A DNA stretch of 64,000 nucleotides, taken from NCBI GenBank assembly GCA_001650895.1, contig LXYH01000023.1, forward strand, positions 186,001-250,000, given 5' to 3'. Positions 37,892-48,063 of the stretch are shown piece after piece. The translations under genes and the position numbers were made by a program. The DNA is from Rhodobacteraceae bacterium EhC02 (GTDB lineage Bacteria; Pseudomonadota; Alphaproteobacteria; Rhodobacterales; Rhodobacteraceae). How positions within the stretch are numbered: the first letter of the stretch is position 1; each line of letters opens with the position of its first letter. The notes under the pieces were generated by a model. That model saw nothing but the letters and a program-made list of their open reading frames with translations, was not told the origin of the DNA and made no database searches.

Positions 37892-39061
37892 CTAACCGAA
37901 ATAGCTGCGCAGGATGCGGGTGTAGATCGACTTGAGCTGGTGGATATGGGCGATTTCGACCCGTTCATCGACCTGGTGCATCGTGCGGCCGACAAGGCCG
38001 AATTCGACCACTGGGCAGTGATCCTTGACGAATCTCGCGTCCGAGGTCCCGCCCGAGGTGGACAGGACCGGCACCACGTTGGTTTCCGCCTGCACCGCAG
38101 CGCCGACCATGTCCGATAGCGCGCCGGGCGGTGTCAGAAAGCTTTCGCCGGAAATCTTAATGGTCATGGCCACCTGCACGCCGAATTCATCGGCCACCTT
38201 GTCTGCCTCGGCGCGCAGCCAGTCGGTCAGGCTGGCGCCCGAATGGATGTCATTGAAGCGGATGTTGACGCTGGCGCGGCACTGGGCGGGAATCACGTTG
38301 GTGGCAGGGTTGCCCGTATCGATGGTCACCACGGCCAAGGTCGAGGGGTCGAAATGGTCGTTGCCCTGGTCCAGTTCGTGGCTGGACAGCCTGTCCATCA
38401 GCCGCGCCATCGCGGGCAGCGGGTTCCTTGCCCGGTGCGGATAGGCCGAATGGCCCTGCACGCCCGTCACCGTGAAAAACGCGGTCAGCGATCCGCGCCG
38501 CCCGATCTTGATCATCTCGCCCATGCGCTCGGGGCAGGTGGGCTCGCCAACCAGACAGACGCTCATCGCTTCGCCGTTGTCGCGCATCCAGTCCAGCAGC
38601 GCGGTGGTGCCGTCCACGGCATCGCCTTCCTCATCCCCGGTGATGGTCAGGACGACCGCGCCATCCGGCGGGGTCTGGCGCACGAAATCAATCGCGGCGG
38701 CAGCAAAGGCGGCCACGCCCGATTTCATGTCGGTCGCGCCGCGTCCCCAGATCTGGCCGTCCTTGATCACCCCGCCGAAGGGCGGCACGGTCCACGCGGC
38801 CTCATCGCCGACCGGCACCACATCGGTATGCCCGTTGAAGCCGAATGTATGGGGATGCCCCTTGGCACCCCAGCGGGCAAACAGGTTCGACACCGCGCCC
38901 CGATCAACCCTTGTGCAGGCAAAGCCCGCGCCTTCCAGCAGCGATTGCAACAGCACCAGCGCACCGCCTTCTTCGGGTGTGACCGAGGGGCAGCGGATCA
39001 GTTGCACGGTCAGATCGGCGGGATCGACCGGGGTGGGCGCATTGCTGTGTGTCTGGGCCAT
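37892..39061 (-). CDS. dapE: succinyl-diaminopimelate desuccinylase
   Basis: The 389-aa M20-family zinc enzyme of lysine/mDAP synthesis has metal-site motifs [14 protein letters not shown] near residue 75, [15 protein letters not shown] near 108 and [13 protein letters not shown] near 140. The C-terminal [17 protein letters not shown] is typical of DapE. AAGGAC precedes the ATG. It uses the succinyl branch, consistent with dapD in this window. Confidence 0.95.
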   Translation of the reverse strand: MAQTHSNAPTPVDPADLTVQLIRCPSVTPEEGGALVLLQSLLEGAGFACTRVDRGAVSNLFARWGAKGHPHTFGFNGHTDVVPVGDEAAWTVPPFGGVIKDGQIWGRGATDMKSGVAAFAAAAIDFVRQTPPDGAVVLTITGDEEGDAVDGTTALLDWMRDNGEAMSVCLVGEPTCPERMGEMIKIGRRGSLTAFFTVTGVQGHSAYPHRARNPLPAMARLMDRLSSHELDQGNDHFDPSTLAVVTIDTGNPATNVIPAQCRASVNIRFNDIHSGASLTDWLRAEADKVADEFGVQVAMTIKISGESFLTPPGALSDMVGAAVQAETNVVPVLSTSGGTSDARFVKDHCPVVEFGLVGRTMHQVDERVEIAHIHQLKSIYTRILRSYFG

Positions 39062-39379
39062 GGGCGGCGTCCTTTTCTGGGGCTATGCATCGATAGACTG
39101 CTTTTTCCGCGACGGCAAACAATCCGAGATTGTGCGAATGTGTCGAAAAAAGCGCAATTTCATGGCGATAGCCTCTGCTTTGCCGCAACAGTGTTAACAC
39201 TACCGATACGAAAGTGTTAACTCCGCCTTAATGAATAAGACCCGAGGCAGGTCATAAGCAGCAGGATCCAACGTGGTCCAGATCAAGGAATGTGCAGGCT
39301 CCGGCCGGCATATGGTGCGCGACTCGTGTGTCGCCGATCTTGTGCTGTCCTGTCTCAGGCCAAATGGGGCAGGATTTAA
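39062..39379. other. 318-bp intergenic region with CtrA-type site and palindrome
   Basis: This is the longest gap in the window and more AT-rich than its surroundings. It holds the palindrome GTGTTAACAC (39191-39200), a second GTGTTAAC at 39214-39221 (start-to-start 23 bp) and the CtrA-type site described separately. The stretch from about 39245 to 39370 shows no supported gene. It lies between divergent dapE and the first Hint gene. Confidence 0.7.
39216..39231 (-). promoter_or_regulatory. CtrA-type binding site TTAA-N7-TTAAC
   Basis: Read on the minus strand the 16 bases are TTAAGGCGGAGTTAAC, an exact match to the CtrA consensus TTAA-N7-TTAAC. CtrA is the response regulator that in Rhodobacterales controls motility, gene transfer agent and related genes. 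The site is about 150 bp upstream of the Hint gene and 155 bp from dapE. A chance hit is possible. Confidence 0.5.
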
Positions 39380-40978
39380 ATGGTTGCAGCATCCAGGTTG
39401 CCGGTGAACACGAACGCCTCTGCAGTGCAGATGGCCAACGAGATATTCGGCGATGGTGTCACCGTGGTCAGCGCAAGCTACACCGGCGACGCGCGGTCTT
39501 CGGGCATCTACAGCAACGGTGACAGTGTATCGCCTTTCGTGACCCCCAGCGATACGGGCGTGATCCTGTCAACCGGACGGGCGACGGATTTCACCAACAC
39601 GGCCGGTGGCACCAATGCCAACCCGACACAGGCCAACCTGAGCGCGTCCAGAACAACCGACACATCGGGCGTGAACAACAACGCGCAGTTCAACGCGGCC
39701 GCCGGCACCAGCACCTTTGATGCGGCCTGGCTGGACGTGGATTTCATCCCCACCGGCAACGTGATGACGATGCAATTCGTCTTTTCGTCCGAGGAATACC
39801 CGGAATTCGCCAACGGCGCCTATCAGGATTTCTTCGGTGTCTGGGTCAACGGCCAGCAGGTGGATCTTGCGGTGGGTGACGGGGATGTCGATCCCAACAA
39901 CCTGAATGCGGGCAGCAACCAGAACCTGTTCATCTCGAACGTGGGCAGCCCCTACAACACCGAGATGGACGGCTTCACCGTCACCATGACCCTGACGATG
40001 GTGGTCAACCCCGATCAGGTCAATTCGATCCGGATCGGCATCGCGGATGTGCTTGATTCCCAATACGACACCAATGTGCTGATCGCGGGCAATTCGGTTC
40101 AGACGGTTCTGGTCGCCCAGACCGACATGGCCGAGATCTATCCCAACGGCACCGCCGTGATCGACGTTCTCGGCAATGATGTGAACGCCACGGGCGGGGT
40201 GCTGACCATCACCCATATCAACGGCCAACCCGTCGTGGCCGGCACGGTCCTGACCCTTGGTACGGGGCAGCAGGTCACGGTGAATGCCGACGGTACGCTG
40301 ACAGTCGTCGGCGATGGCAATGTCGAGGTGGCGAATTTCACCTATACGGTGGCCAGCAGCACCGGGCAGACCGATACGGGTTTCGTCATCGTCGATTCCG
40401 TTCCCTGTTTCGTGGCGGGCACGATGGTGCTGACCTCGCAAGGCGAGGTGCCTGTCGAAACCCTGACGCCGGGCGATCTGGTCCTGACCAAGGATGACGG
40501 CCCGCAACCGCTGCGCTGGATCGGCCAGCGTCGGGTCGAAGCGCGTGCGGACTTTGCCCCGATCTTCATCGCGGCCAATACATTTGGCGAGCATCGCAGC
40601 CTGATGCTTTCGCCGCTGCACCGCGTTCTGATCCGTGACAGCCTGGCCGAGGTGCTGTTCGGCGAGCGCGAGGTTCTGGTCGCGGCGCGCGACCTGGTCA
40701 ACGACCGCAGCGTGCGCCGGATCGAAGGTGGCATGGTCGACTATGTGCATATCCTGTTCGACCGGCACCAGGTGGTGTTCTCGGAGGGGCTCGAGACCGA
40801 AAGCTTCCTGCCGGGCCCCCAGATCACGCGGTCTTTCGAGGCCGAAGTCATCGGCGAGATCACGGCGCTGTTCCCGGAACTTGATCCGGTGACGGGGCAA
40901 GGCTACAGCCCGGCTGCCCGCCGCATGTTGCGCTGCTACGAGGCGCGTTTGCTGCAGGCCGAAAGGCGGGTGGCCTGA
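39380..40978 (+). CDS. choice-of-anchor L / Hint domain protein
   Basis: The 532-aa protein has a choice-of-anchor L domain (about 10-230, signature FVFSSEEYPEFANGAYQDFF and FGVWVNGQQ), a short Ig/cadherin-like segment (about 245-340, IDVLGNDVNATGG) and a C-terminal Hint_2 domain. The Hint start VPCFVAGTMVL keeps the catalytic Cys (343) and SPLHRVLI keeps the histidine (414), so self-cleavage is plausible. There is no N-terminal Sec signal; such proteins in Rhodobacterales are probably secreted by another route. AGGA precedes the ATG. A second Hint gene begins one base after its stop. Confidence 0.85.
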   Translation: MVAASRLPVNTNASAVQMANEIFGDGVTVVSASYTGDARSSGIYSNGDSVSPFVTPSDTGVILSTGRATDFTNTAGGTNANPTQANLSASRTTDTSGVNNNAQFNAAAGTSTFDAAWLDVDFIPTGNVMTMQFVFSSEEYPEFANGAYQDFFGVWVNGQQVDLAVGDGDVDPNNLNAGSNQNLFISNVGSPYNTEMDGFTVTMTLTMVVNPDQVNSIRIGIADVLDSQYDTNVLIAGNSVQTVLVAQTDMAEIYPNGTAVIDVLGNDVNATGGVLTITHINGQPVVAGTVLTLGTGQQVTVNADGTLTVVGDGNVEVANFTYTVASSTGQTDTGFVIVDSVPCFVAGTMVLTSQGEVPVETLTPGDLVLTKDDGPQPLRWIGQRRVEARADFAPIFIAANTFGEHRSLMLSPLHRVLIRDSLAEVLFGEREVLVAARDLVNDRSVRRIEGGMVDYVHILFDRHQVVFSEGLETESFLPGPQITRSFEAEVIGEITALFPELDPVTGQGYSPAARRMLRCYEARLLQAERRVA

Positions 40979-40979
40979 C

Positions 40980-42080
40980 ATGGCATGGATTGCGATAGCG
41001 GATCATGCCGATCCCCGGTTTTCCTGTTCCGGTCTTGGTTGTGACGCAGGCCGGTCCGATACGGCCCTGCAGCGTGACGATCCGATGGCGCTTCTGACGC
41101 GGGGGACGCTGCTGATGGAGGCGCGCCTTGCGCCCGACGGTCGGCCCCAGACACTTCTGGAATGGGATCAGGCCCATCCCTGGCGGCGTGGGCTGTCGCT
41201 GCGGGCCTTGCCCGGCGGCAGTATCGCCCTGGTCGTCTTTCAGGGCAACGATGCCTGTCACTGCGTCGTCACCCATGATGCCATCGGGGGGCATGAAACG
41301 CTGCGCATCAGCTACTCGTGGGATGCGCCTGCCCGCTGGGGGCGGCTTGTCGTGGAAAAGCCGAACGCGCCGGGGCAGTTCATGACGGAACTGCGTGATC
41401 CACCCCCCTTGTTGCTGAGCGATGTCCAGTCGGTCACGATGACACCCGCCATGCGCTGCATGGATCCCGATGTGACATTCTTCGCGGTCTCGACCCGGAT
41501 CGAACCGGTCGGCCCCGTGCCGACGCTGGATGCGCGCGTGCCCCTGTGCACGCCGCATGGCTACAAGCCGCTGGGTCAGATCAAGCGTGGCGATGTCATG
41601 CGGCTGGCGGATGGGGATACACAGCCCGTGCTGCACGTGCTGCGCCGCACGGTGCCCGCACGCGGATTGTTCCGGCCTGTCCGCTTGCGCGCGCCCTATT
41701 TTGGCCTGCAGCAGGATATCGTCGTCGCCCCGGAACAGCGGTTGGTGATCGGTGGATCGGATGTCGAGTATCTTTTCGATCAGGAATTCGTGCTTGTGCC
41801 CGCACGGCATCTGGTCAACGGAACGGCCGCGCATTTCTGCGTGACCGGCCCGACCGCAACCTATGGGCAGGTCCTGTTGCCGGGGCACGAGGCGATCCTT
41901 GCCGCCGGCACGCCGGTGGAAAGCCTTTTCATCGGACGGATCAGGCGCAATCCCGCGCGTCTGGCGGCCAGCCTGCTGGCGGGGATCGAACGATCGCGGC
42001 TGCCGGATCATGCCGCCTCGGCCTATCCGGTTCTGCGCGCCTACGAGGCGATCACGCTGGCCGATCGACGGGCAGCCTAG
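40980..42080 (+). CDS. Hint-domain-like protein, catalytic residues apparently lost
   Basis: The 366-aa protein has an N-terminal beta-rich region (about 1-175) of a type seen in Hint_2 proteins, then a segment that lines up with the Hint domain of its neighbour: LGQIKRGDVMRLADG matches VETLTPGDLVLTKDD. By eye, the nucleophile Cys position is Thr182 and the histidine of SPLHR is Gln253 (APEQRLVI). It looks like an inactive paralogue. It starts one base after the preceding stop, so the pair is co-translated. The alignment is manual and should be taken as provisional. Confidence 0.72.
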   Translation: MAWIAIADHADPRFSCSGLGCDAGRSDTALQRDDPMALLTRGTLLMEARLAPDGRPQTLLEWDQAHPWRRGLSLRALPGGSIALVVFQGNDACHCVVTHDAIGGHETLRISYSWDAPARWGRLVVEKPNAPGQFMTELRDPPPLLLSDVQSVTMTPAMRCMDPDVTFFAVSTRIEPVGPVPTLDARVPLCTPHGYKPLGQIKRGDVMRLADGDTQPVLHVLRRTVPARGLFRPVRLRAPYFGLQQDIVVAPEQRLVIGGSDVEYLFDQEFVLVPARHLVNGTAAHFCVTGPTATYGQVLLPGHEAILAAGTPVESLFIGRIRRNPARLAASLLAGIERSRLPDHAASAYPVLRAYEAITLADRRAA

Positions 42081-42096
42081 GCATCGCCCGGACCTT

Positions 42097-42441
42097 TCAG
42101 TCGTCGAAAGGGGTCATCTGCGCGACGATGACGGCGTTTTCCTCGAGGGCGCGGGCCATCAGGGCGCGCTCGTCCTCGTCGATCTCCTGGCCGTCGGCAA
42201 GCCGTTCCTCAAGCGTGCCATAGCCGGTCACGTCAAGCGGGGCCATGTCGGCCTGCTTCAGGATCGCCACGGTCTCGCGCACGGCTTCGGCCTCATCCAC
42301 GCCGGAGGCATAGATCATCAGCGCCGCGCCGGTGGACTTGGGCGGCAGCCCGTCGCCTTCCTTGCGGCCCACCTCGACCAGCAGGGTATAGACCTGCTGG
42401 CGCGAGGGTTTCTTCTTGGGCTTTTCGGGCTGATCAGTCAC
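42097..42441 (-). CDS. conserved hypothetical protein downstream of dapD
   Basis: The 114-aa acidic protein has a Lys/Pro-rich start ([20 protein letters not shown]), no signal or membrane segment and a Glu/Asp-rich C-terminus. I do not recognise a domain. It overlaps the end of dapD by 8 bp, so it is translated from the dapD message. Function is unknown; a role tied to DapD would be a guess. Confidence 0.75.
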   Translation of the reverse strand: MTDQPEKPKKKPSRQQVYTLLVEVGRKEGDGLPPKSTGAALMIYASGVDEAEAVRETVAILKQADMAPLDVTGYGTLEERLADGQEIDEDERALMARALEENAVIVAQMTPFDD

Positions 42442-43261
42442 GCAACAGCTCGTTGATGGAGGTTTTCGAGCGGGTCTGCGCGTCCACCTTCTTGACGATC
42501 ACGGCACAGTAGAGGTTGATCCCGTTCTTCGAGGGCATCGAACCTGCAACAACGACGGAACCGGCGGGAACTTCGCCATACATGACTTCGCCGGTCTCGC
42601 GGTCCACGATCTTGGTGGATTTGCCGATGAAGACGCCCATGCCCAGCACCGAACCTTCGCGCACGATGCAGCCTTCGACCACTTCCGAACGCGCGCCGAT
42701 AAAGCAGTTGTCCTCGATGATCGTGGGGCCCGCCTGCATCGGTTCCAGCACGCCGCCGATGCCCACGCCACCCGACAGGTGCACGTTCTTGCCGATCTGT
42801 GCGCAGCTGCCCACCGTGGCCCATGTGTCGACCATGGTGCCGCTGTCGACATAGGCGCCCAGGTTGACGAAGGACGGCATCAGCACCACGCCCGGCGCGA
42901 TATAGGCAGAGCGGCGCACGACGCAGTTCGGAACGGCGCGGAAGCCCGCGGATTTCCAGTCGGCAGGCTGCCAGCCCTTGAACTTGCTGTCTACCTTGTC
43001 CCACCAGCCGCCGGACTGCGGGCCGCCATCATGCACTTCCATGTCCTTGATGCGGAAACCCAGAAGCACGGCTTTCTTGGCCCACTGGTTCACATGCCAC
43101 TGGCCATCCGCCTGGCGTTCGGCCACGCGCAGCTTGCCGCTGTCCAGCGCATCCAGCGTTGCTTCGATCGCATCACGCGCCTCGCCCTTGGTGGCGGGGG
43201 TGATGCCGTCGCGGGCGTCCCAGGCGGCTTCGATGGCTGTTTCCAGGGCGGCGTTCGACAT
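42434..43261 (-). CDS. dapD: 2,3,4,5-tetrahydropyridine-2,6-dicarboxylate N-succinyltransferase
   Basis: The 275-aa left-handed beta-helix acyltransferase commits tetrahydrodipicolinate to the succinyl branch of lysine/mDAP synthesis. The hexapeptide-repeat stretch spans about residues 105-225 ([34 protein letters not shown]). The catalytic region with [20 protein letters not shown] is typical. GGAG precedes the ATG at good spacing. Confidence 0.97.
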   Translation of the reverse strand: MSNAALETAIEAAWDARDGITPATKGEARDAIEATLDALDSGKLRVAERQADGQWHVNQWAKKAVLLGFRIKDMEVHDGGPQSGGWWDKVDSKFKGWQPADWKSAGFRAVPNCVVRRSAYIAPGVVLMPSFVNLGAYVDSGTMVDTWATVGSCAQIGKNVHLSGGVGIGGVLEPMQAGPTIIEDNCFIGARSEVVEGCIVREGSVLGMGVFIGKSTKIVDRETGEVMYGEVPAGSVVVAGSMPSKNGINLYCAVIVKKVDAQTRSKTSINELLRD

Positions 43262-43432
43262 GTCTGCGTCTCCGTGCTGTGAAAAGGGTTTCGGACGCCT
43301 ATAAGGCCAAGCGCCCTTACGCGCAATCGCAACGGCGTGGCGGATGTCGGGGGGGGGCTCACTCCAACGTCACTGGTCTTGCGGCCCCGGCTTTGATACC
43401 CCGGCGACAGGCCCTTCAGGAAAGCGACCCCG

Positions 43433-44278
43433 ATGAAAGAAGACCGCAGCAGCCCGTTTCGTGACGCGCATACGGATATCAAGACAGCCCATGGCGTGCC
43501 CGAGACCGAACAGACGCGTTCGCCGGCCTATCGGTTGGCTTTTGCGGATAATGAATTCCTGTGCCGGGACGAACTGCGCCCGGTCCGGCTGCAGCTTGAG
43601 CTACTGAAACCGCAGATGCTGCTGGATGAATACGGGGTCGAAAGCACCGTGGTCCTGTTCGGCGGTGCAAGGATCCCGGCCCCGGACAAGGCGGCGGCTG
43701 CGTCGAACAGGAACCTTGCGGATTTGTCTCGCTACTATGAAGAGGCGCGCCGTTTTTCCTATCTTGTGACACAGGCATCGCTGGAGTCCGGGGGGCACCG
43801 CAACATCATCACCACCGGGGGCGGACCCGGTGTGATGGAGGCGGGCAATCGCGGCGCGCGCGAGGCGGGCGGCATTTCGATCGGCCTGAACATCGTCTTG
43901 CCGCATGAACAGGCGCCCAACGAATACGTCACACCCGACCTTTGCTTCAACTTCCACTATTTCGCGATCCGCAAGATGCATTTCCTGATGCGCGCCAACG
44001 CGGTCTGTGTCTTTCCGGGCGGTTTCGGCACGCTGGACGAGATGTTCGAAAGCCTTACGCTGATCCAGACCGGCCGCATGAAGCGCGTGCCATTCCTGCT
44101 GTTCGGCAAGGCATTCTGGCAACGCATCATCAACTGGGACGCCTTGGCAGAGGCCGGCACGATCTCGGCCGAGGACCTGTCCCTCTTTCAGTATGTCGAG
44201 ACCGCCGACGAGGCCATTGCCGCCATGGCGAACTGGGAAGGTGCCGGTGAAAAGCGCGCGGCCATTCCGGGGCGCTGA
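43433..44278 (+). CDS. LOG family protein (putative nucleotide phosphoribohydrolase)
   Basis: The 281-aa Rossmann-like protein belongs to the LOG/TIGR00730 family. Marks are VVLFGGARIPAPD, ITTGGGPGVMEAGNRGA and the phosphate-binding FPGGFGTLDEMFE. LOG proteins hydrolyse nucleoside 5'-monophosphates; the plant-type cytokinin reaction need not apply here. An N-terminal extension of about 65 aa before the core is typical of longer bacterial members. It stands alone, divergent from dapD across a 171-bp spacer with no visible gene. Confidence 0.88.
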   Translation: MKEDRSSPFRDAHTDIKTAHGVPETEQTRSPAYRLAFADNEFLCRDELRPVRLQLELLKPQMLLDEYGVESTVVLFGGARIPAPDKAAAASNRNLADLSRYYEEARRFSYLVTQASLESGGHRNIITTGGGPGVMEAGNRGAREAGGISIGLNIVLPHEQAPNEYVTPDLCFNFHYFAIRKMHFLMRANAVCVFPGGFGTLDEMFESLTLIQTGRMKRVPFLLFGKAFWQRIINWDALAEAGTISAEDLSLFQYVETADEAIAAMANWEGAGEKRAAIPGR

Positions 44279-44376
44279 CCAGCAAGATCGGTGCTTCCGA
44301 CGCGAGGGGATTGAGAGCGCAAGACGCTCATCTATACTGCCACCTGAATGACAGGTCTTCGAAAGGAGCCGGGGTG

Positions 44377-45606
44377 ATGCGCGTTTTCAGTATCTCTGTT
44401 TTGGCGACCTGCTTGATGGTCGGCGCGGCCGAGGCCCGCAGTCTTGACGGTGCCTTGACCTATCTTACCCGCGACGCATTGCCTGCCGGCGTCGATATCG
44501 TGATCGAAGCCAGGGGGTTGCAGGATACCCCGTTGGCCGAGACGCGGTTTCAGTCCGGTGGGCAGCAGGTCCCGATCCCGTTTTCCATGACCCTGCCAGA
44601 CGGTGTCAGTGCGACGATTCGTGCGGCCGTGGTTCTGGATGGGCAACCCCTGTGGGTCAGCGATGCCATCGTGGTCGCCGCAGGGTCGGCCCCGGTCGCG
44701 CTGGGCGATGTGGTCATGAACCGGTATCAGCCGATGGGCTTTGCCAGCACCTTGCGCTGCGGTGACACGCGGCTGAAGGTCGGGTTCTTCGAGGATCGCG
44801 CCGTGCTGGAAACCGATACCGACCGGCTGGTCCTGTCACAGGTTATCGCCGCATCGGGGGCAAAGTTCGATGATCCGGCGGACCCGGACACCTATTACTG
44901 GTCGAAAGGTGATACCGCGCTTGTATCCCTGAAGGGCGAGGTTCTGCCGGAATGCGTGGCCGTTCCGCCGGAACCCGAACAGCCCTATCGCGCCCGCGGG
45001 ACCGAGCCGTTCTGGTCGCTGACGATTGTGGGCGGCATGGTCGAGTTGATACCGAATATCGGGCAGACGCCCTTGCGCGCCAAGCTGCCGCGGGCGGCGC
45101 TGGCCGGGGCTGATTTCGTCTTTGACATGGCGGGGCAGGGCATGGTGGTGCGTCTGTCCGAAACGATCTGCCATGACCTGATGTCGGGGACACCCTTTCC
45201 CCAGACCGTGAGTGTGACCATGCAGGACCGAACCCTGGACGGCTGCGGCGGCGAATCCATGGATTTGCTGGCCGGTGTGGAATGGATCGTTCAGGAAATC
45301 GGCGGTGCCGGACTTGTGGAAAACGCCGAGGTCACGCTGGAATTCGATGCGGTGACGCGGCGTCTGGCCGGGCGAAGCGGGTGCAATCGCTACAATGCCG
45401 CATTCGAGCTGAGCGGCGAAGGCCTGAGCATCGGGCCTGCCGCATCCACGCGGATGGCTTGTGCCCTGGATCTGATGGCGCAGGAACAACAGTTTCTCGC
45501 CGACTTGCAGAGAATCAGCCGGTTCGACATTGACCCGTCCGGTGCGCTTTTGCTGTTCGCAAACGATCAGCAGGATCCGCTTGTCGTGGCGCGGATCAGC
45601 GAATAG
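44377..45606 (+). CDS. exported four-domain protein: YbaY-, MliC-, COG3650- and META-like
   Basis: The 409-aa protein has a signal peptide (to about residue 22, GAAEA-RSL). Then come a YbaY/YscW-like domain (about 23-112), an MliC-like lysozyme-inhibitor domain (about 115-200, LRCGDTRLKVGFFEDRAVLE and YYWSKGDTALVSLKG), a COG3650-like domain (about 205-295, RARGTEPFWSLTIVGG) and a META/HslJ domain (about 296-405, SGCNRYNAAFELSGEGL). AAAGGAG precedes the ATG at 44377. A periplasmic or outer-membrane stress role is likely from the domains. There is no lipobox. No partner genes are adjacent. Confidence 0.8.
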   Translation: MRVFSISVLATCLMVGAAEARSLDGALTYLTRDALPAGVDIVIEARGLQDTPLAETRFQSGGQQVPIPFSMTLPDGVSATIRAAVVLDGQPLWVSDAIVVAAGSAPVALGDVVMNRYQPMGFASTLRCGDTRLKVGFFEDRAVLETDTDRLVLSQVIAASGAKFDDPADPDTYYWSKGDTALVSLKGEVLPECVAVPPEPEQPYRARGTEPFWSLTIVGGMVELIPNIGQTPLRAKLPRAALAGADFVFDMAGQGMVVRLSETICHDLMSGTPFPQTVSVTMQDRTLDGCGGESMDLLAGVEWIVQEIGGAGLVENAEVTLEFDAVTRRLAGRSGCNRYNAAFELSGEGLSIGPAASTRMACALDLMAQEQQFLADLQRISRFDIDPSGALLLFANDQQDPLVVARISE

Positions 45607-45660
45607 TCGCGACGACGCGTCATTGCACGACAGGTCCCGCCGTGCGGGTGTGTGTTGCCG

Positions 45661-45873
45661 TCAGACCGACATTTCACCCGGAACGGCGCAGACCTGTGTG
45701 CCTGTGCGAATGCTGGTGACAACCACGCCTTCGTCAGATTGCATCAGGTTGTAGCCGTAACCGGCAAGACGGTGTTTCCATTCGCGCGGCGACAACGCCT
45801 TGCGGCGCTCGCTCAGCACAAGGTCAAGGACTTGCGCGGCCATGAAGGCGTCGCTGGCTTGGATGACGGACAT
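45661..45873 (-). CDS. small conserved hypothetical protein, 70 aa
   Basis: The 70-aa soluble protein (SERRKALSPREWKHRLAGYG near the middle) has no recognised domain, signal or membrane segment. CAGGAG is present ten bases before the ATG. On the transcript that site can pair in a short hairpin (see the separate entry). The promoter should be in 45905-46024, between this gene and rlmN. Confidence 0.7.
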   Translation of the reverse strand: MSVIQASDAFMAAQVLDLVLSERRKALSPREWKHRLAGYGYNLMQSDEGVVVTSIRTGTQVCAVPGEMSV

Positions 45874-45882
45874 TTTTGAACT

Positions 45883-45904
45883 CCTGTTAAAAAACCTTTA
45901 CAGG
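45883..45904 (-). promoter_or_regulatory. leader hairpin covering the ribosome site of the 70-aa gene
   Basis: On the minus-strand transcript CCUGUAAA can pair with UUUAACAGG, which includes part of the AGGAG ribosome site. It could reduce translation until opened. The stem is short and AU-rich. Confidence 0.35.
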
Positions 45905-46024
45905 AAACAGTCTGTTCAAAAACTTTGGCGCGAATTCTACCGGATCAGGGCGATTGCGTGGCAGAGCGAAACAATTAAGGCAGCATTGGCGGATTGGCGC
46001 AGCAGCGTCCGCAATACTTGTGCT

Positions 46025-47206
<1,182 letters not shown>

Positions 47207-47282
47207 CGGCTTTGCATCCTTGGAAACAGAGCGGGGTCATACAGGATTCGCGCGGCGAATCCAAAGCCAAGTTTCAAACGTG

Positions 47283-47307
47283 AAAAGGCAGCCCGCATGG
47301 GGCTGCC
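47283..47307 (-). terminator. intrinsic terminator of the IalB-like gene
   Basis: Read on the minus strand, GGCAGCCC and GGGCTGCC form a stem with a short loop, followed by TTTT. It lies 22 bp past the stop of the IalB-like gene. Confidence 0.82.
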
Positions 47308-47329
47308 CTGGTCTGGTCAGGTGCGCCCG

Positions 47330-47869
47330 TTACTGGCAGCGGCGCGCGGCCTCTTCGGTGGCGGCCGTGTAGCCCAGCAGGGAAAACGTGTCCTTGGTCA
47401 CCGTGCCGCGCGACGAGCGCGCGGTGAGAATGGCGGAAGAGCCCCCCTTCATCGCGGTGATGATCTTGGCATCATCCTCGGCCGAGGCGGGCCAGGCCCA
47501 TTCCCCTTCGGTGAAAAGTTCGAACTGGGTGTCGTTGATGTTCAGGTTCACGGTCGAGCCCGAAGCGAACGGATAGCCGCCCGTGAAGGTCACCTGACCG
47601 CTGACACCGGCCGCGGGACGGTAGAAGGTCATCAGCAGGATTTCACCGCGCTGCACGGCCACGACACGCCCGTCGCGCGTGTTCACCGTTTCCTTGGGTG
47701 AAGATACCGCCCAGCATTCCTTGGGATCGGCGTCTTCGAAAACGCTCCAATCCGTCTTGGCTGCGACCTGGTTGGTGCTTGTTTGTTGCGCCCATGCTCC
47801 GGTCGCTGCGAGGGCCATCATTGCCCCGACACTTGCGCAGATCCAACCGCGCGCCAGTCTTGATGTCAT
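47330..47869 (-). CDS. invasion-associated locus B (IalB) family protein
   Basis: The 179-aa exported protein has a signal peptide (to about residue 28, GAWA-QQT) and the IalB pattern: DWSVFEDADPKECWAVSSPK, then FTGGYPFASGSTVNLNI and a C-terminal Cys (ARRCQ) that may pair with the earlier one. The family was named in Bartonella but is widespread in free-living alphaproteobacteria with unknown function. The start is ATG 47869 with GGAGG eight bases upstream; a TTG extension includes the ribosome site and is rejected. Confidence 0.85.
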   Translation of the reverse strand: MTSRLARGWICASVGAMMALAATGAWAQQTSTNQVAAKTDWSVFEDADPKECWAVSSPKETVNTRDGRVVAVQRGEILLMTFYRPAAGVSGQVTFTGGYPFASGSTVNLNINDTQFELFTEGEWAWPASAEDDAKIITAMKGGSSAILTARSSRGTVTKDTFSLLGYTAATEEAARRCQ

Positions 47870-48063
47870 CTGTCCAGCCTCCAAGCCGTACGTGCCTCAA
47901 TTCCGCAATGGGTCAGACCCGCCGTTTTCGGCATTCGCGCTTGACCCATGTCCTTCTCGACCTTGCAACAATAGCCTGAAAGCTGCCACATGCGAAAGTG
48001 CTGTTGGCGGAAAATCGCACAGACATCCCCAAGGATCGCGCAGAGTTTACAAAGGAGCAATTG

